A model generated the notes under the pieces. It ran no database searches. It was not told the origin of the DNA and was given only the letters and a program-made list of their open reading frames with translations. Shown here piece by piece: positions 1 to 6,647 of a stretch of 11,404 nt of DNA; within the stretch, counting starts at the first letter, position 1; each line of letters opens with the position of its first letter. The translations under genes and the position numbers were made by a program. Source of the stretch: Aromatoleum sp. (GTDB taxonomy: Bacteria > Pseudomonadota > Gammaproteobacteria > Burkholderiales > Casimicrobiaceae); contig JAAFGU010000051.1 of NCBI GenBank assembly GCA_010365205.1, forward strand, positions 1 through 11,404, given 5' to 3'.

Positions 1-85
1 GAGTAGCGACGGTGCAATCGCGGCGAGCGGCGACACGGGGGAGGCGCGGCGGCGACCGTCGCGCGAGGGTGTCGGTTTGGCGCCG

Positions 86-733
86 CTACCGATGCGCCGA
101 CAGCGCCTCGACGCCGATGCCCCGGCGCGCGAGTTCGGCGATGGCCTGGGTGCGTGAATTCACGTGCAGCGCCCTCAGGATTGCGCTGACGTGCACTTTC
201 ACCGTACCTTCGGACAGGTGGAGGTCGCGGCAGATCAGCTTGTTCGGTTTGCCTTGGGCCAGCAGGCGCAGCACATCAGATTGCCGGGCGGTAAGGCCCA
301 GCGCGTCGGCATCGATGTGCGCACCGTCGCCAAGCGGACCGGTGTCGAGGTTTCCGGCGACACAGCGCTCGCCCGCGAGGATGTGCTGCAGCGCGTCGAG
401 CAGCACCGCCGCATTTGCGGTTTTGGGGATGAAACCCCGCGCGCCGGCGGTCAGCGCCGCGTTGACCGTGCCGACATCATGAGTTGCCGACAGCACGACG
501 ACAGGAACGCCGGGATAGTCGAGCATCAGGTCGGCGAGCAAATCCATGCCGCGCATGCCGGGCAGCGCGAGGTCGAGCAGCACGAGGCCGACGTCGGGTT
601 CGTTGTCGAGGATGCGGTTGGCGGAATCGCGGTCCGCGGCCGTGCGCACGGCGATGCCGTCACCCAGATGGGGCAGCAACTCCGCCAACGCGTCCAGGAT
701 CAACGGGTGATCGTCGATCACGAGTATTTTCAC
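86..733 (-). CDS. NarL/FixJ-family response regulator (receiver + LuxR-type HTH)
   Basis: This 215-residue protein is a two-component transcription regulator acting in the cytoplasm on DNA. Residues 1-120 form a receiver domain: acidic pair D7-D8, phospho-acceptor D54 inside LVLLDLALPGM, S82/T84 at the switch position and K104 in IPKT. Residues about 147-205 form a LuxR-type helix-turn-helix beginning LTARQSDVLRLLAQG, with recognition-helix residues SEGTVKVHVSAIL. The length and order are normal for the NarL/FixJ class. I chose the GTG start at 733 because GGAGG lies 5 bases upstream and the receiver begins immediately (VKILVIDDHP); the reading frame continues 39 codons further upstream but without homology. 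No sensor kinase is visible, so its signal and targets are unknown. It lies downstream of the M48 protease gene on the same strand, separated by 261 bases with hairpins, so it is probably transcribed separately. Confidence 0.93.
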   Translation of the reverse strand: MKILVIDDHPLILDALAELLPHLGDGIAVRTAADRDSANRILDNEPDVGLVLLDLALPGMRGMDLLADLMLDYPGVPVVVLSATHDVGTVNAALTAGARGFIPKTANAAVLLDALQHILAGERCVAGNLDTGPLGDGAHIDADALGLTARQSDVLRLLAQGKPNKLICRDLHLSEGTVKVHVSAILRALHVNSRTQAIAELARRGIGVEALSAHR

Positions 734-797
734 AGGCTCCTCCCCGAGAACCGGATGGCGGCGGGCGATTGCCTGCCGTCGGGGACAAGCTATAACC

Positions 798-815
798 CCG
801 CCGCGACCGCGGCGG
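798..815. repeat. Inverted repeat CCGCCGC-N4-GCGGCGG
   Basis: The arms at 798-804 and 809-815 are perfectly complementary (7 bp, 4-base loop). It sits in the 261-base gap between the protease stop (995) and the response-regulator start (733), and its RNA could fold into a GC-rich stem on either strand. There is no U-tract, so a rho-independent terminator is not demonstrated. Read on the minus strand, it is followed by a TTATAGC stretch that could serve as a weak -10 for the regulator gene. Confidence 0.5.
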
Positions 816-816
816 T

Positions 817-836
817 ACCTGTCAGGCGCGACAGGT
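817..836. repeat. Inverted repeat ACCTGTC-N6-GACAGGT
   Basis: A 20-base dyad has perfect 7-base arms (817-823 and 830-836) and lies one base away from the neighbouring inverted repeat at 798-815. It is about 84-103 bases upstream of the response-regulator start. It could be a regulator binding site or, as RNA, part of the 3' end structure of the protease transcript. The rest of the gap (837-994) shows no gene that I can support. Confidence 0.45.
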
Positions 837-994
837 CGGACCTTCCACACAGGCGCGTCGTTGGAGCTGTAGCGCCGATGGCGCCGCGTGTCGCGCGCGG
901 GAGCCCTGTCTTCCGGCGCCGCGCGGCGTGCCCCTGAGGTGGCGGTTCGAACCGAGCGCAGACGCGTCGGCGACTCGGCGGCCGGCCTCCTCGA

Positions 995-2557
995 TCAGCC
1001 GCTGCCGGATTTCGCGGCCGCTGCTTCCTGCTCGGCCAGTTCGCGGCGTAGCGTGCGCAGCCGGGTCTCGACCACCGACGACTGGAAGAAGTCGCCGTCG
1101 GTCGCCTTCGACGCCAGCTCCAGTTGAGTGACGGCGCCACGCAGATCGCCGGCCCATGCGTAGTACTCGCCCTGATGCCGGTGTTGCAGCATCTGCTTGC
1201 CGAGCGTCGCATACGCCTTCGCGGCGATCCGGTGCAACGGGCCGTTGTCGGGAAAGCGCACCATCTGCGCCTCGAGGAATGCGACGGCGTCGACCGTCCG
1301 GTTGGCGTTGAGCAGCGCGTCCGGATAGTCATAGACCAGTTGCATTTTGTTCGGGTAGCGGGCGAGTGCGGCCTCAAAACGGCGTATCGCGGCGTCGAGG
1401 TCGCCCGCGTCCATCAGCACGTGGCCGGCCATCGCCTCGATCATCGGGTGGGGCGGGGCGATCCTTTCCAGCGTCGCCAGTTCCGCCTTGGCCCGGTTGT
1501 AGTCCTTCGCACGCAGCAGCGATGCGACGAGCCCGTAACGCACGGCGACGACGTTGTTGTACTTGCGCTCGGCCAGCGCATTGTCGAAGAACTGCACCGC
1601 TTCCCGGTCGGTGCCCGCGTAGCTTCGCAGCAGCGCGCGGACCATGTGGAAGTCGAGCGAGTCGATGACCTGGCGATACGGCCGTCCCTGCGCGCGCGCC
1701 TGGGCTTCTGCGATGCGCTCGTGGGTGATCGGGTGCGTGCGCAGGTACGACGGGGCGCTGCTGTCGGCAAACCGCGTCGCGCGCTGCAGGCGCTCGAAGA
1801 ACGTCGCCATCGCGCCCGGCTCCAAGCCGGCGGCGTCGAGGCGCGCGAACCCGATGCGGTCGGCCTCGTACTCGTTCTCGCGCGTGTAGTTGAGCTGGGT
1901 CTGCATGGACAGCGCCTGTGCGCCGGCCATCGCGGCCGAAGCGATCTGGCCTCCCGAAGAACCGCCGGCGCGCGCCGCGACGATGGCGACCAGCAGCGCG
2001 GCGAGCGACAGCAGCATAGTCCGCTGTTGACCCGCCGCCGAACGCGTCAGGTGGTGCTGCGTGACGTGCGTGATTTCGTGCGCCAGCACCGACGCGAGTT
2101 CCGACTCGGTCTGGGCAAGCAGGATGAGGCCCGAATTGACGCCCACGAATCCGCCCGGCAGCGCGAATGCGTTGATACCCGGGTCGGCGACCGCGAAGAA
2201 CTCGAAATCCGACTTGCCGTCGTTGACCGCGGCGACGAGCCGTTGGCCGAGGTCGTTCAGGTAGTCATTCACCTCCGGGTCGTCGAGGTACGCGCCGGAC
2301 GCGCGGATCTGCCGCACGACCGACTCGCCGAGCTTGCGTTCCTGCGCCGGCGACAGCAGCGACTGCGACTCGTCGCCCAGATCAGGCAGACCCTGCGCGT
2401 GGGCAGCGCCGATCCAGGGCGTTACGGAGACGAGCGGCTGCACGGCGAGCACGGCGGCGAGGACGGCGGCGATGGCGCGGCCATAGGGTCGGCGTCCCGG
2501 CCGGCGCCGCGGTCGGCATTGGGATCGGAGTCGGCGTTCGGACGGAAATGACGGCAT
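995..2557 (-). CDS. bepA: Periplasmic M48 metalloprotease with TPR domain (BepA/YfgC-like)
   Basis: This 520-residue protein resembles BepA (YfgC), a zinc protease/chaperone that supervises outer-membrane protein assembly in the periplasm. A basic N-terminus and hydrophobic segment (about 28-50) ending in AHAQ around residue 54 give a signal peptide. The M48 catalytic motif HEITH occupies 160-164 (zinc ligands H160 and H164, catalytic E161), with the third ligand probably E229 in ENEYEAD and a conserved RTHP histidine at 275, equivalent to the regulatory histidine of E. coli BepA. The C-terminal part (about 300-510) is helical and TPR-like (for example residues 378-402 and 415-436). The length is close to the family norm. 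The ATG at 2557 has no convincing Shine-Dalgarno sequence. The gene diverges from moaC. The molecular role rests on family knowledge; the substrate in this organism is unknown. Confidence 0.9.
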   Translation of the reverse strand: MPSFPSERRLRSQCRPRRRPGRRPYGRAIAAVLAAVLAVQPLVSVTPWIGAAHAQGLPDLGDESQSLLSPAQERKLGESVVRQIRASGAYLDDPEVNDYLNDLGQRLVAAVNDGKSDFEFFAVADPGINAFALPGGFVGVNSGLILLAQTESELASVLAHEITHVTQHHLTRSAAGQQRTMLLSLAALLVAIVAARAGGSSGGQIASAAMAGAQALSMQTQLNYTRENEYEADRIGFARLDAAGLEPGAMATFFERLQRATRFADSSAPSYLRTHPITHERIAEAQARAQGRPYRQVIDSLDFHMVRALLRSYAGTDREAVQFFDNALAERKYNNVVAVRYGLVASLLRAKDYNRAKAELATLERIAPPHPMIEAMAGHVLMDAGDLDAAIRRFEAALARYPNKMQLVYDYPDALLNANRTVDAVAFLEAQMVRFPDNGPLHRIAAKAYATLGKQMLQHRHQGEYYAWAGDLRGAVTQLELASKATDGDFFQSSVVETRLRTLRRELAEQEAAAAKSGSG

Positions 2558-2587
2558 CAAAAGGGTCGGGGAAACCGGAATGGCTGA

Positions 2588-2596
2588 TGCTAAGAT
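2588..2596 (+). promoter_or_regulatory. Putative extended -10 promoter of moaC
   Basis: TG-C-TAAGAT at 2588-2596 matches an extended -10 element (TGnTATAAT with two mismatches). No good -35 is seen, which extended -10 promoters tolerate. A start of transcription near 2603 would place the strong Shine-Dalgarno at 2623-2628 in a short leader and would exclude the upstream ATG codons at 2548 and 2587, agreeing with the TTG start chosen for moaC. This is inferred from sequence only. Confidence 0.35.
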
Positions 2597-2634
2597 GCGC
2601 GGCGTTGACCGAAGTTCACGCGAAGGAGTTGGCG

Positions 2635-3201
2635 TTGGCGCGCGCTGCCGCTTCGAAGACCCCTGCCGGGAAAGTGAAACGCGCTTCCCGCGCGCGCGCG
2701 CCTTCGCCCGCGGCCGCGGCGCTCGAGCCGCATTTTACCCATTTCGACGCGGCCGGGCGGGCACATATGGTCGACGTCGCCGCCAAGGACGTAACCAGAC
2801 GTGTCGCGCGCGCCGGCGGGCGAATCGTAATGAAGCCCGCGACGCTGGCGCTGATCGGGGCCGGCTCGGCGAAAAAGGGCGACGTGCTGGGCGTCGCGCG
2901 GATCGCGGCGATCCAGGCGGCGAAACGGACGTCGGATCTGATCCCGCTTTGTCACCCGCTGGCGCTGACGCGGGTCGCCGTGACGTTCGCGGCCGAACCC
3001 GCCGCCAGCGCGATCGCCATCGAGGTGACCGCCGAAACGCTGGGGCAGACCGGCGTCGAGATGGAAGCGTTGACCGCGGCCGCGGTCGGTCTCCTGACGA
3101 TTTACGACATGTGCAAGGCCGCCGACCGCGGGATGCGAATCGAGAGCGTGCGCCTGCTCGAGAAATCCGGCGGCAAGTCCGGGCGCTACGTCGCCGGATA
3201 G
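2635..3201 (+). CDS. moaC: Cyclic pyranopterin monophosphate synthase MoaC
   Basis: MoaC converts the cyclic GTP product of MoaA (3',8-cyclo-7,8-dihydro-GTP) into cyclic pyranopterin monophosphate in molybdenum cofactor synthesis. The conserved core runs from [15 protein letters not shown] (about residue 34) to [10 protein letters not shown] near the end. It includes K81, H107 in LIPLCHPL, E142 in [10 protein letters not shown], and D158 and K161 in IYDMCK. All are offset by 30 from the E. coli numbering (K51, H77, E112, D128, K131), so the active site looks intact. The start is a judgement: TTG at 2635 has AAGGAG six bases upstream and gives 188 residues, an N-terminal extension of about 30 basic, Ala-rich residues over E. 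coli MoaC. The same frame opens at ATG 2548, which overlaps the start of the divergent protease gene and lacks a ribosome site. No other moa or moe gene is in the window. Confidence 0.93.
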   Translation: MARAAASKTPAGKVKRASRARAPSPAAAALEPHFTHFDAAGRAHMVDVAAKDVTRRVARAGGRIVMKPATLALIGAGSAKKGDVLGVARIAAIQAAKRTSDLIPLCHPLALTRVAVTFAAEPAASAIAIEVTAETLGQTGVEMEALTAAAVGLLTIYDMCKAADRGMRIESVRLLEKSGGKSGRYVAG

Positions 3202-3298
3202 CGCGAGTCGTTGCCGCCTCTGCCGATCATGCGCCGCGGTCGGCGGTCACCTCCGGCGTCACGCGGCCCTGGAGACAAGGGCGCCTGCGGCGCGTCGG

Positions 3299-4507
3299 TC
3301 ACCAGTTCCACAGCGTCCCGTCTTCGAGCCGGTTGACCGGCAGCGCGCTCGGCCTGTACGGATAGCGTGCCGCGAGTTCTTCGTCGATCGTCACGCCGTG
3401 GCCCGGCGCCTCGCCCGGCTGCAGATAGCCGTCGGCGTACGTGTACGCGTGGGGGAATACCTCGTCGGTCTGTGTCGTGTGCCGCATGTATTCCTGAATG
3501 CCGAAGTTCGGAACGGACAGGTCGAAGTGCAGCGCCGCGCCCATGCACACGGGCGACATGTCGGTTGCGCCATGGCAGCCCGTGCGCACGTGGTGGAGAT
3601 CGGCGAGGCTCGCGATGCGCCGCAGATGCGTGATCCCGCCGGCGTGGACGACGGCGGTGCGGATGTAGTCGATCAGACCTTCCTGGATCAGCGTGCGGCA
3701 GTCGTGGATCGTGTTGAACACCTCGCCGATCGCGATCGGGGTCACCGTATGCTGCCGGATCCAGCGCAGCGCCTCCTGGTTCTCGGCCGGCGTCGGGTCC
3801 TCCAGCCAGAACAGCCGGTACGGCTCGAGCGATTTGCCCAGCCGCGCGGCCTCGATCGGCGTCAGCCGGTGGTGGACGTCGTGCAGGATGTGCTTTTCGA
3901 AACCGAACTTCGCGCGGATCGCATCGAACAGCTTCGGCACGTGGTCGAGGTATTTCGGCGTCGACCACGTGCTCTCGGTCGGAATCGCGGCGTCGGCCGG
4001 TTCGTAGAACAGCTTGTCCTTCGTGACGCCGTAGATCGACGCGATGCCCGGAACGCCGCACTGTGCGCGAATCGCGAGGTAGCCCATGTCGATGAAGCGC
4101 GCGACTTCGTCCAGCGTCTCCGCGATGTCGGCGCCGTTGGCATGGCCGTAGCACATGACGCCGGTGCGGCAGCGGCCGCCAAGGAGCTGATAGAGCGGCA
4201 TGTTGGCCGCCTTCGCCTTGATGTCCCAAAGCGCCACGTCGACGGCCGATGTCGCTGCCATCGTGATCGGCCCTCGCCGCCAGTACGCGCCGCGGTAGAG
4301 GTACTGCCAGGTATCCTCGATGGCGTGGGCGTCGCGGCCGATCAGCGTCGGGATCACGTGGTCCTGGAGGTAGGAAACGACGGCGAGTTCACGCCCGTTG
4401 ACCGTCGCGTCGCCGAGGCCGATGAGACCCTCATCGGTCTCGATCTTCAGCGTGACGAAGTTGCGGCCAGGGCAGGTGACGATGACGCGGGCGGCGGTAA
4501 TTTTCAC
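3299..4507 (-). CDS. manD: D-mannonate dehydratase, enolase superfamily (ManD/RspA type)
   Basis: This 402-residue enzyme belongs to the ManD subgroup of the enolase superfamily, which dehydrates D-mannonate to 2-keto-3-deoxy-D-gluconate in the cytoplasm using Mg2+. With the GTG at 4507 as residue 1, the numbering falls exactly on that of the characterised Novosphingobium enzyme: R147 and Y159 (catalytic pair), D210, E236 and E262 (metal ligands), H212 in HDVHH, and H312 in CHGATD. The length also equals the family's usual 402-404. The protein is therefore full length with a complete active site. Some ManD/RspA members have weak or no mannonate activity, so activity is likely but not proven. 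The GTG start lacks a clear Shine-Dalgarno and begins 32 bases after the oxidoreductase stop, suggesting transcription, and perhaps translation, coupled to that gene. A mannitol dehydrogenase/fructuronate reductase relative in the rightward arm could supply its substrate. Confidence 0.92.
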   Translation of the reverse strand: MKITAARVIVTCPGRNFVTLKIETDEGLIGLGDATVNGRELAVVSYLQDHVIPTLIGRDAHAIEDTWQYLYRGAYWRRGPITMAATSAVDVALWDIKAKAANMPLYQLLGGRCRTGVMCYGHANGADIAETLDEVARFIDMGYLAIRAQCGVPGIASIYGVTKDKLFYEPADAAIPTESTWSTPKYLDHVPKLFDAIRAKFGFEKHILHDVHHRLTPIEAARLGKSLEPYRLFWLEDPTPAENQEALRWIRQHTVTPIAIGEVFNTIHDCRTLIQEGLIDYIRTAVVHAGGITHLRRIASLADLHHVRTGCHGATDMSPVCMGAALHFDLSVPNFGIQEYMRHTTQTDEVFPHAYTYADGYLQPGEAPGHGVTIDEELAARYPYRPSALPVNRLEDGTLWNW

Positions 4508-4539
4508 GGTCGGTATCGACTGGCAATCGGAGGAGTGAA

Positions 4540-5565
4540 TCAGCGGCGAACCGCGACGGGGACGCGCCGGCGCGACGACTCCAGCAGCGCGTCGATCAGG
4601 TAATGGACTTTCAGTGCCGCGCGGCCGCTGTTGACCGGCGCGCGGCGCGCATCGAGTGCGTCGAGGAACTCGGTGAGCACCGCGCAATGCGCGTCGTGGG
4701 CGAAGGCCATCGGATCGGCGCCGCCGCCGGTGGCGGCGAGTTCGCCGCCGCTCTCCCGGCGGCCGTCGGCGTAGTGGAGGTCGAGCTTGCTCGCGACGAG
4801 CAGCGCGGTGCCGCGCGTCCCGACGATTTCGATTCGCTCCGGAAATCCGGGGTAACTCGCCGTCGTCGCATCGAGCGCGCCAAGGGCGCCGTTAGCGAAG
4901 CGCAATGCGCCGGCGACGGTGTCCTCCGTCTCCATTCGGTGGACGGCCGAGGTGCCGGCGAACGCCGCGACTTCGGCCACTTGCGGCGCCAGGCTGAGGA
5001 AGAGGTCGAGGGTGTGAATCGCCTGCGTGAGCAACACGCCTCCACCATCACGCTCCAGCGTGCCGCGACCGGGTTCGTCGTAGTAAGTCTGCGGGCGCCA
5101 CCAGCGCACCGCCACCGACGCCGACGCGAATTCACCCAGCGCGCCGCTGGCCAGCGTCGCCGCCAGTGCACGCGCCGCCGGCCGGAACCGGTGCTGGAAT
5201 ACAACCGCGAGCGTCACCCCCGCGCGTTCGCAGGCGATCACGGCGGCTTCCGCGCGGGCGGTCTCGGCCTCGATCGGTTTTTCGAGCAGGATGTGCTTGC
5301 CGGCGGCGGCGAGGCGTTCGACGAGCGGCAGATGCGTGCGCGGCGGCGTCAGCACCAGCGCCGCATCGATGGTCGGATCGGCGATCATGGCGTCGAGATC
5401 ACCGGTGGTCGGCAGGGAAAATCTCTCGGCAAAAGCGATGCGCCGCGCTTCGGTGGGGCTGTACACGCCGGCTACTTCGACGCGGTCGGCGAGGTCGAGA
5501 AGGCTCTCCACGTGAGGCTTGACCGCCATGCCGGCGCCGATGACGGCGATGCGATGCTTGCTCAT
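4540..5565 (-). CDS. Gfo/Idh/MocA-family NAD(P)-dependent oxidoreductase
   Basis: A 341-residue cytoplasmic dehydrogenase of the glucose-fructose oxidoreductase/inositol dehydrogenase family. The N-terminal Rossmann fold begins at residue 5 ([13 protein letters not shown]). The family EKP motif is E95-K96-P97, K96 being the usual catalytic lysine. The C-terminal sheet domain starts near 125 (QHRFRPAA) and contains [15 protein letters not shown] with the expected catalytic histidine at 184. The position four residues before it, often Asp or Asn, is Thr180. The start is clear: ATG at 5565 with AGGAGG five bases upstream; the longer open frame into the regulator gene is spurious. It is the first gene of the leftward unit, followed by manD after 32 bases. 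Its substrate cannot be read from sequence; the context suggests a sugar, sugar acid or their glycoside. Family assignment is sure, specific function is not. Confidence 0.9.
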   Translation of the reverse strand: MSKHRIAVIGAGMAVKPHVESLLDLADRVEVAGVYSPTEARRIAFAERFSLPTTGDLDAMIADPTIDAALVLTPPRTHLPLVERLAAAGKHILLEKPIEAETARAEAAVIACERAGVTLAVVFQHRFRPAARALAATLASGALGEFASASVAVRWWRPQTYYDEPGRGTLERDGGGVLLTQAIHTLDLFLSLAPQVAEVAAFAGTSAVHRMETEDTVAGALRFANGALGALDATTASYPGFPERIEIVGTRGTALLVASKLDLHYADGRRESGGELAATGGGADPMAFAHDAHCAVLTEFLDALDARRAPVNSGRAALKVHYLIDALLESSRRRVPVAVRR

Positions 5566-5634
5566 CCAATCCTCCTGCGGCTGCTTGGGGCGTCGGTACC
5601 CGCTGCCTGTTCTTTGGCCGCTGCGTTTGGTCCG

Positions 5635-5647
5635 GTGGTTGGACCAC
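5635..5647. promoter_or_regulatory. Probable FCD-regulator operator GTGGT-TGG-ACCAC
   Basis: A perfect inverted repeat with 5-base arms and a 3-base centre fits the TNGT-N3-ACNA pattern known for FadR/GntR regulators with an FCD domain. It is nested in a wider dyad, TGGTCC-N7-GGACCA (5628-5646). It directly abuts the -35 box of the rightward promoter and lies just downstream of the predicted start of the leftward promoter, a good position to repress both. The divergent regulator gene at 5765 is the natural candidate to bind it. Confidence 0.6.
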
Positions 5648-5676
5648 TTGACCGAAGTATAGCACCGGCGTAGAGT
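5648..5676 (+). promoter_or_regulatory. Sigma70-like promoter for the regulator/transporter arm
   Basis: TTGACC (5648-5653, five of six consensus bases) and TAGAGT (5671-5676, four of six) are separated by exactly 17 bases. Transcription would begin near 5683, about 80 bases before the regulator's GTG start. The flanking operator-like repeats suggest autoregulation. Confidence 0.55.
5656..5664 (-). promoter_or_regulatory. Extended -10 promoter for the oxidoreductase/manD arm
   Basis: On the minus strand TG-C-TATACT is an extended -10 element matching five of six -10 bases. No strong -35 is seen at the correct distance. Transcription would begin near 5649, giving a leader of about 84 bases before the ATG at 5565. 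The element is embedded in the spacer of the rightward promoter, so the two promoters overlap and must compete or be regulated together. Confidence 0.5.
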
Positions 5677-5697
5677 GGTCGCACATTGCACCGGTGC
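5675..5697. promoter_or_regulatory. Second operator-like half site and GCACCGGTGC palindrome
   Basis: GTGGT-CGC-ACATT (5675-5687) resembles the operator at 5635-5647 with one good and one degenerate arm; the two centres are 40 bases apart, close to four helical turns. It is followed immediately by the perfect 10-base palindrome GCACCGGTGC (5688-5697). Both overlap the -10/start region of the rightward promoter. This may be a secondary regulator site; the evidence is pattern only. Confidence 0.3.
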
Positions 5698-5764
5698 CGA
5701 CCGAGCCGCCGGGCGATCGTCCGGCGCCGACGGCGCCGACGGCAGATGAACGCAGGAGGGGCGC

Positions 5765-6553
5765 GTGCCGTTGCAGACTGTTGAGCCGATGCGGCTGTAC
5801 CGGCAAATCGCCGGCCAGATCGCGACGCTGATCGGCAACGGCGAATTTACCGCCGGCTCCCGACTGCCTCCCGAGCGCGAACTGGCGACCCTGCTCGGCG
5901 TTTCGCGCACGTCCGTCCGCGAAGCCATCATCGCACTCGAGATCGCCGGTCGCGTCGAGGTGCGCGTGGGGACCGGCATTTTCGTCACCAGGCCCGGCGC
6001 CCGGCGCAAGCCGGAACCGGGCGCGACGTCGGAACGCGACGATGGCCCCGGCCCGTTCGAACTGCTCGCCGCGCGGTCGCTGATCGAAGGCGAGATCGCC
6101 GCGCTGGCGGCGCGCAACGCGACGGCGAAGGGCGTCCTGGCGCTGCGCGAAACCATTGCGCGAATGCGTGTCCATGCCGACGATTTTCTGCGGCGCGATG
6201 CCGCCGATCGCGACTTCCACGTCCTGGTGGCCGAAGTCACCGGCAATGGCGCGCTGCCTTCCACGGTCGGCCATCTGTGGGACCAGCGGCATGGCGACCT
6301 GTGGGCGAAGATCGAAGAGCATTTCCATACGCCCGCGCTGCGCGCAAAGACACTGATCGATCACGAGGCCATCGTCGCGGCAATCGAGGCGCGCGATGCC
6401 GACGCCGCTCGCGCCTCGATGCACAGGCATCTGCAGCGCGTCGCGCACGAGTTCAAGCGCCGCATCGACGAGGAACCGCCGCACAAGCCGGCGGCGGCGG
6501 GGAAAGGCAAGAAAATCATCGCCACTCGCGGCACGATGCGGCCGCCGTCGTAA
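5765..6553 (+). CDS. GntR-family regulator, FadR subfamily with FCD domain
   Basis: A 262-residue DNA-binding regulator. Residues 10-76 are the GntR winged helix, with the signature LPPERELATLLGVSRTSVRE at 34-53 and the wing VRVGTGIFVTRP at 67-77. From about 98 to 230 follows the helical FCD ligand-binding domain. It contains D148-xxx-H152 (DRDFH), H200 (IDHEAI) and H222 (HRHLQRV), consistent with the metal-binding residues that coordinate acidic sugar or carboxylate ligands in this subfamily. A basic low-complexity tail (about 236-262) is unusual and probably disordered. The GTG start is supported by AGGAGG five bases upstream. Its position between two divergent catabolic arms, with a fitting operator, indicates a local, probably self-regulated repressor. 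The ligand is unknown; a hexuronate, mannonate or KDG-like acid would fit UxuR/ExuR/KdgR-type relatives. Confidence 0.93.
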   Translation: MPLQTVEPMRLYRQIAGQIATLIGNGEFTAGSRLPPERELATLLGVSRTSVREAIIALEIAGRVEVRVGTGIFVTRPGARRKPEPGATSERDDGPGPFELLAARSLIEGEIAALAARNATAKGVLALRETIARMRVHADDFLRRDAADRDFHVLVAEVTGNGALPSTVGHLWDQRHGDLWAKIEEHFHTPALRAKTLIDHEAIVAAIEARDADAARASMHRHLQRVAHEFKRRIDEEPPHKPAAAGKGKKIIATRGTMRPPS

Positions 6554-6582
6554 GATCGAACGGTATCGGAGGCCGATCGAAC
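6554..6582. repeat. Direct repeats GATCGAAC, 21 bases apart
   Basis: GATCGAAC occurs at 6554-6561, immediately after the regulator's stop codon, and again at 6575-6582: same orientation, spaced two helical turns. The 94-base gap before the binding-protein gene also holds a short GACC-AC-GGTC dyad (6623-6632) and a strong AAGGAGG (6635-6641). No clear promoter or copy of the GTGGT-N3-ACCAC operator is seen here. Confidence 0.35.
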
Positions 6583-6647
6583 AACCGGCATCCGAACGTA
6601 ACGTCATAGCAACGCGTACCCAGACCACGGTCCCAAGGAGGAAAGCC

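Noticed and set aside
1..61. Possible start of a further minus-strand gene downstream of the response regulator
   Set aside because: A GTG-led frame stays open to the window edge for only about a dozen codons, without a ribosome site or recognisable sequence; it cannot be supported.
1124..2551. 475-codon plus-strand open frame opposite the M48 protease
   Set aside because: The minus strand carries the HEITH protease with signal peptide and TPRs. The plus frame gives an Arg/Val/His-rich protein without motifs, a usual mirror of high-GC coding.
3202..3298. Possible terminator between convergent moaC and manD (GCGCC-TGC-GGCGC at 3281-3293)
   Set aside because: The stem is only five base pairs with no T-tract on either strand. 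A terminator is expected here but this hairpin does not demonstrate it.
3398..4603. 401-codon plus-strand open frame opposite manD
   Set aside because: It is antisense to an enzyme with a complete active site. The composition is Arg/Asp/Val-rich and nothing in it is recognisable.
5722..5739. Tandem 9-base repeat CGGCGCCGA x2 in the regulator leader
   Set aside because: Only two units, built from a GC-rich triplet-like pattern common in this DNA; probably chance.
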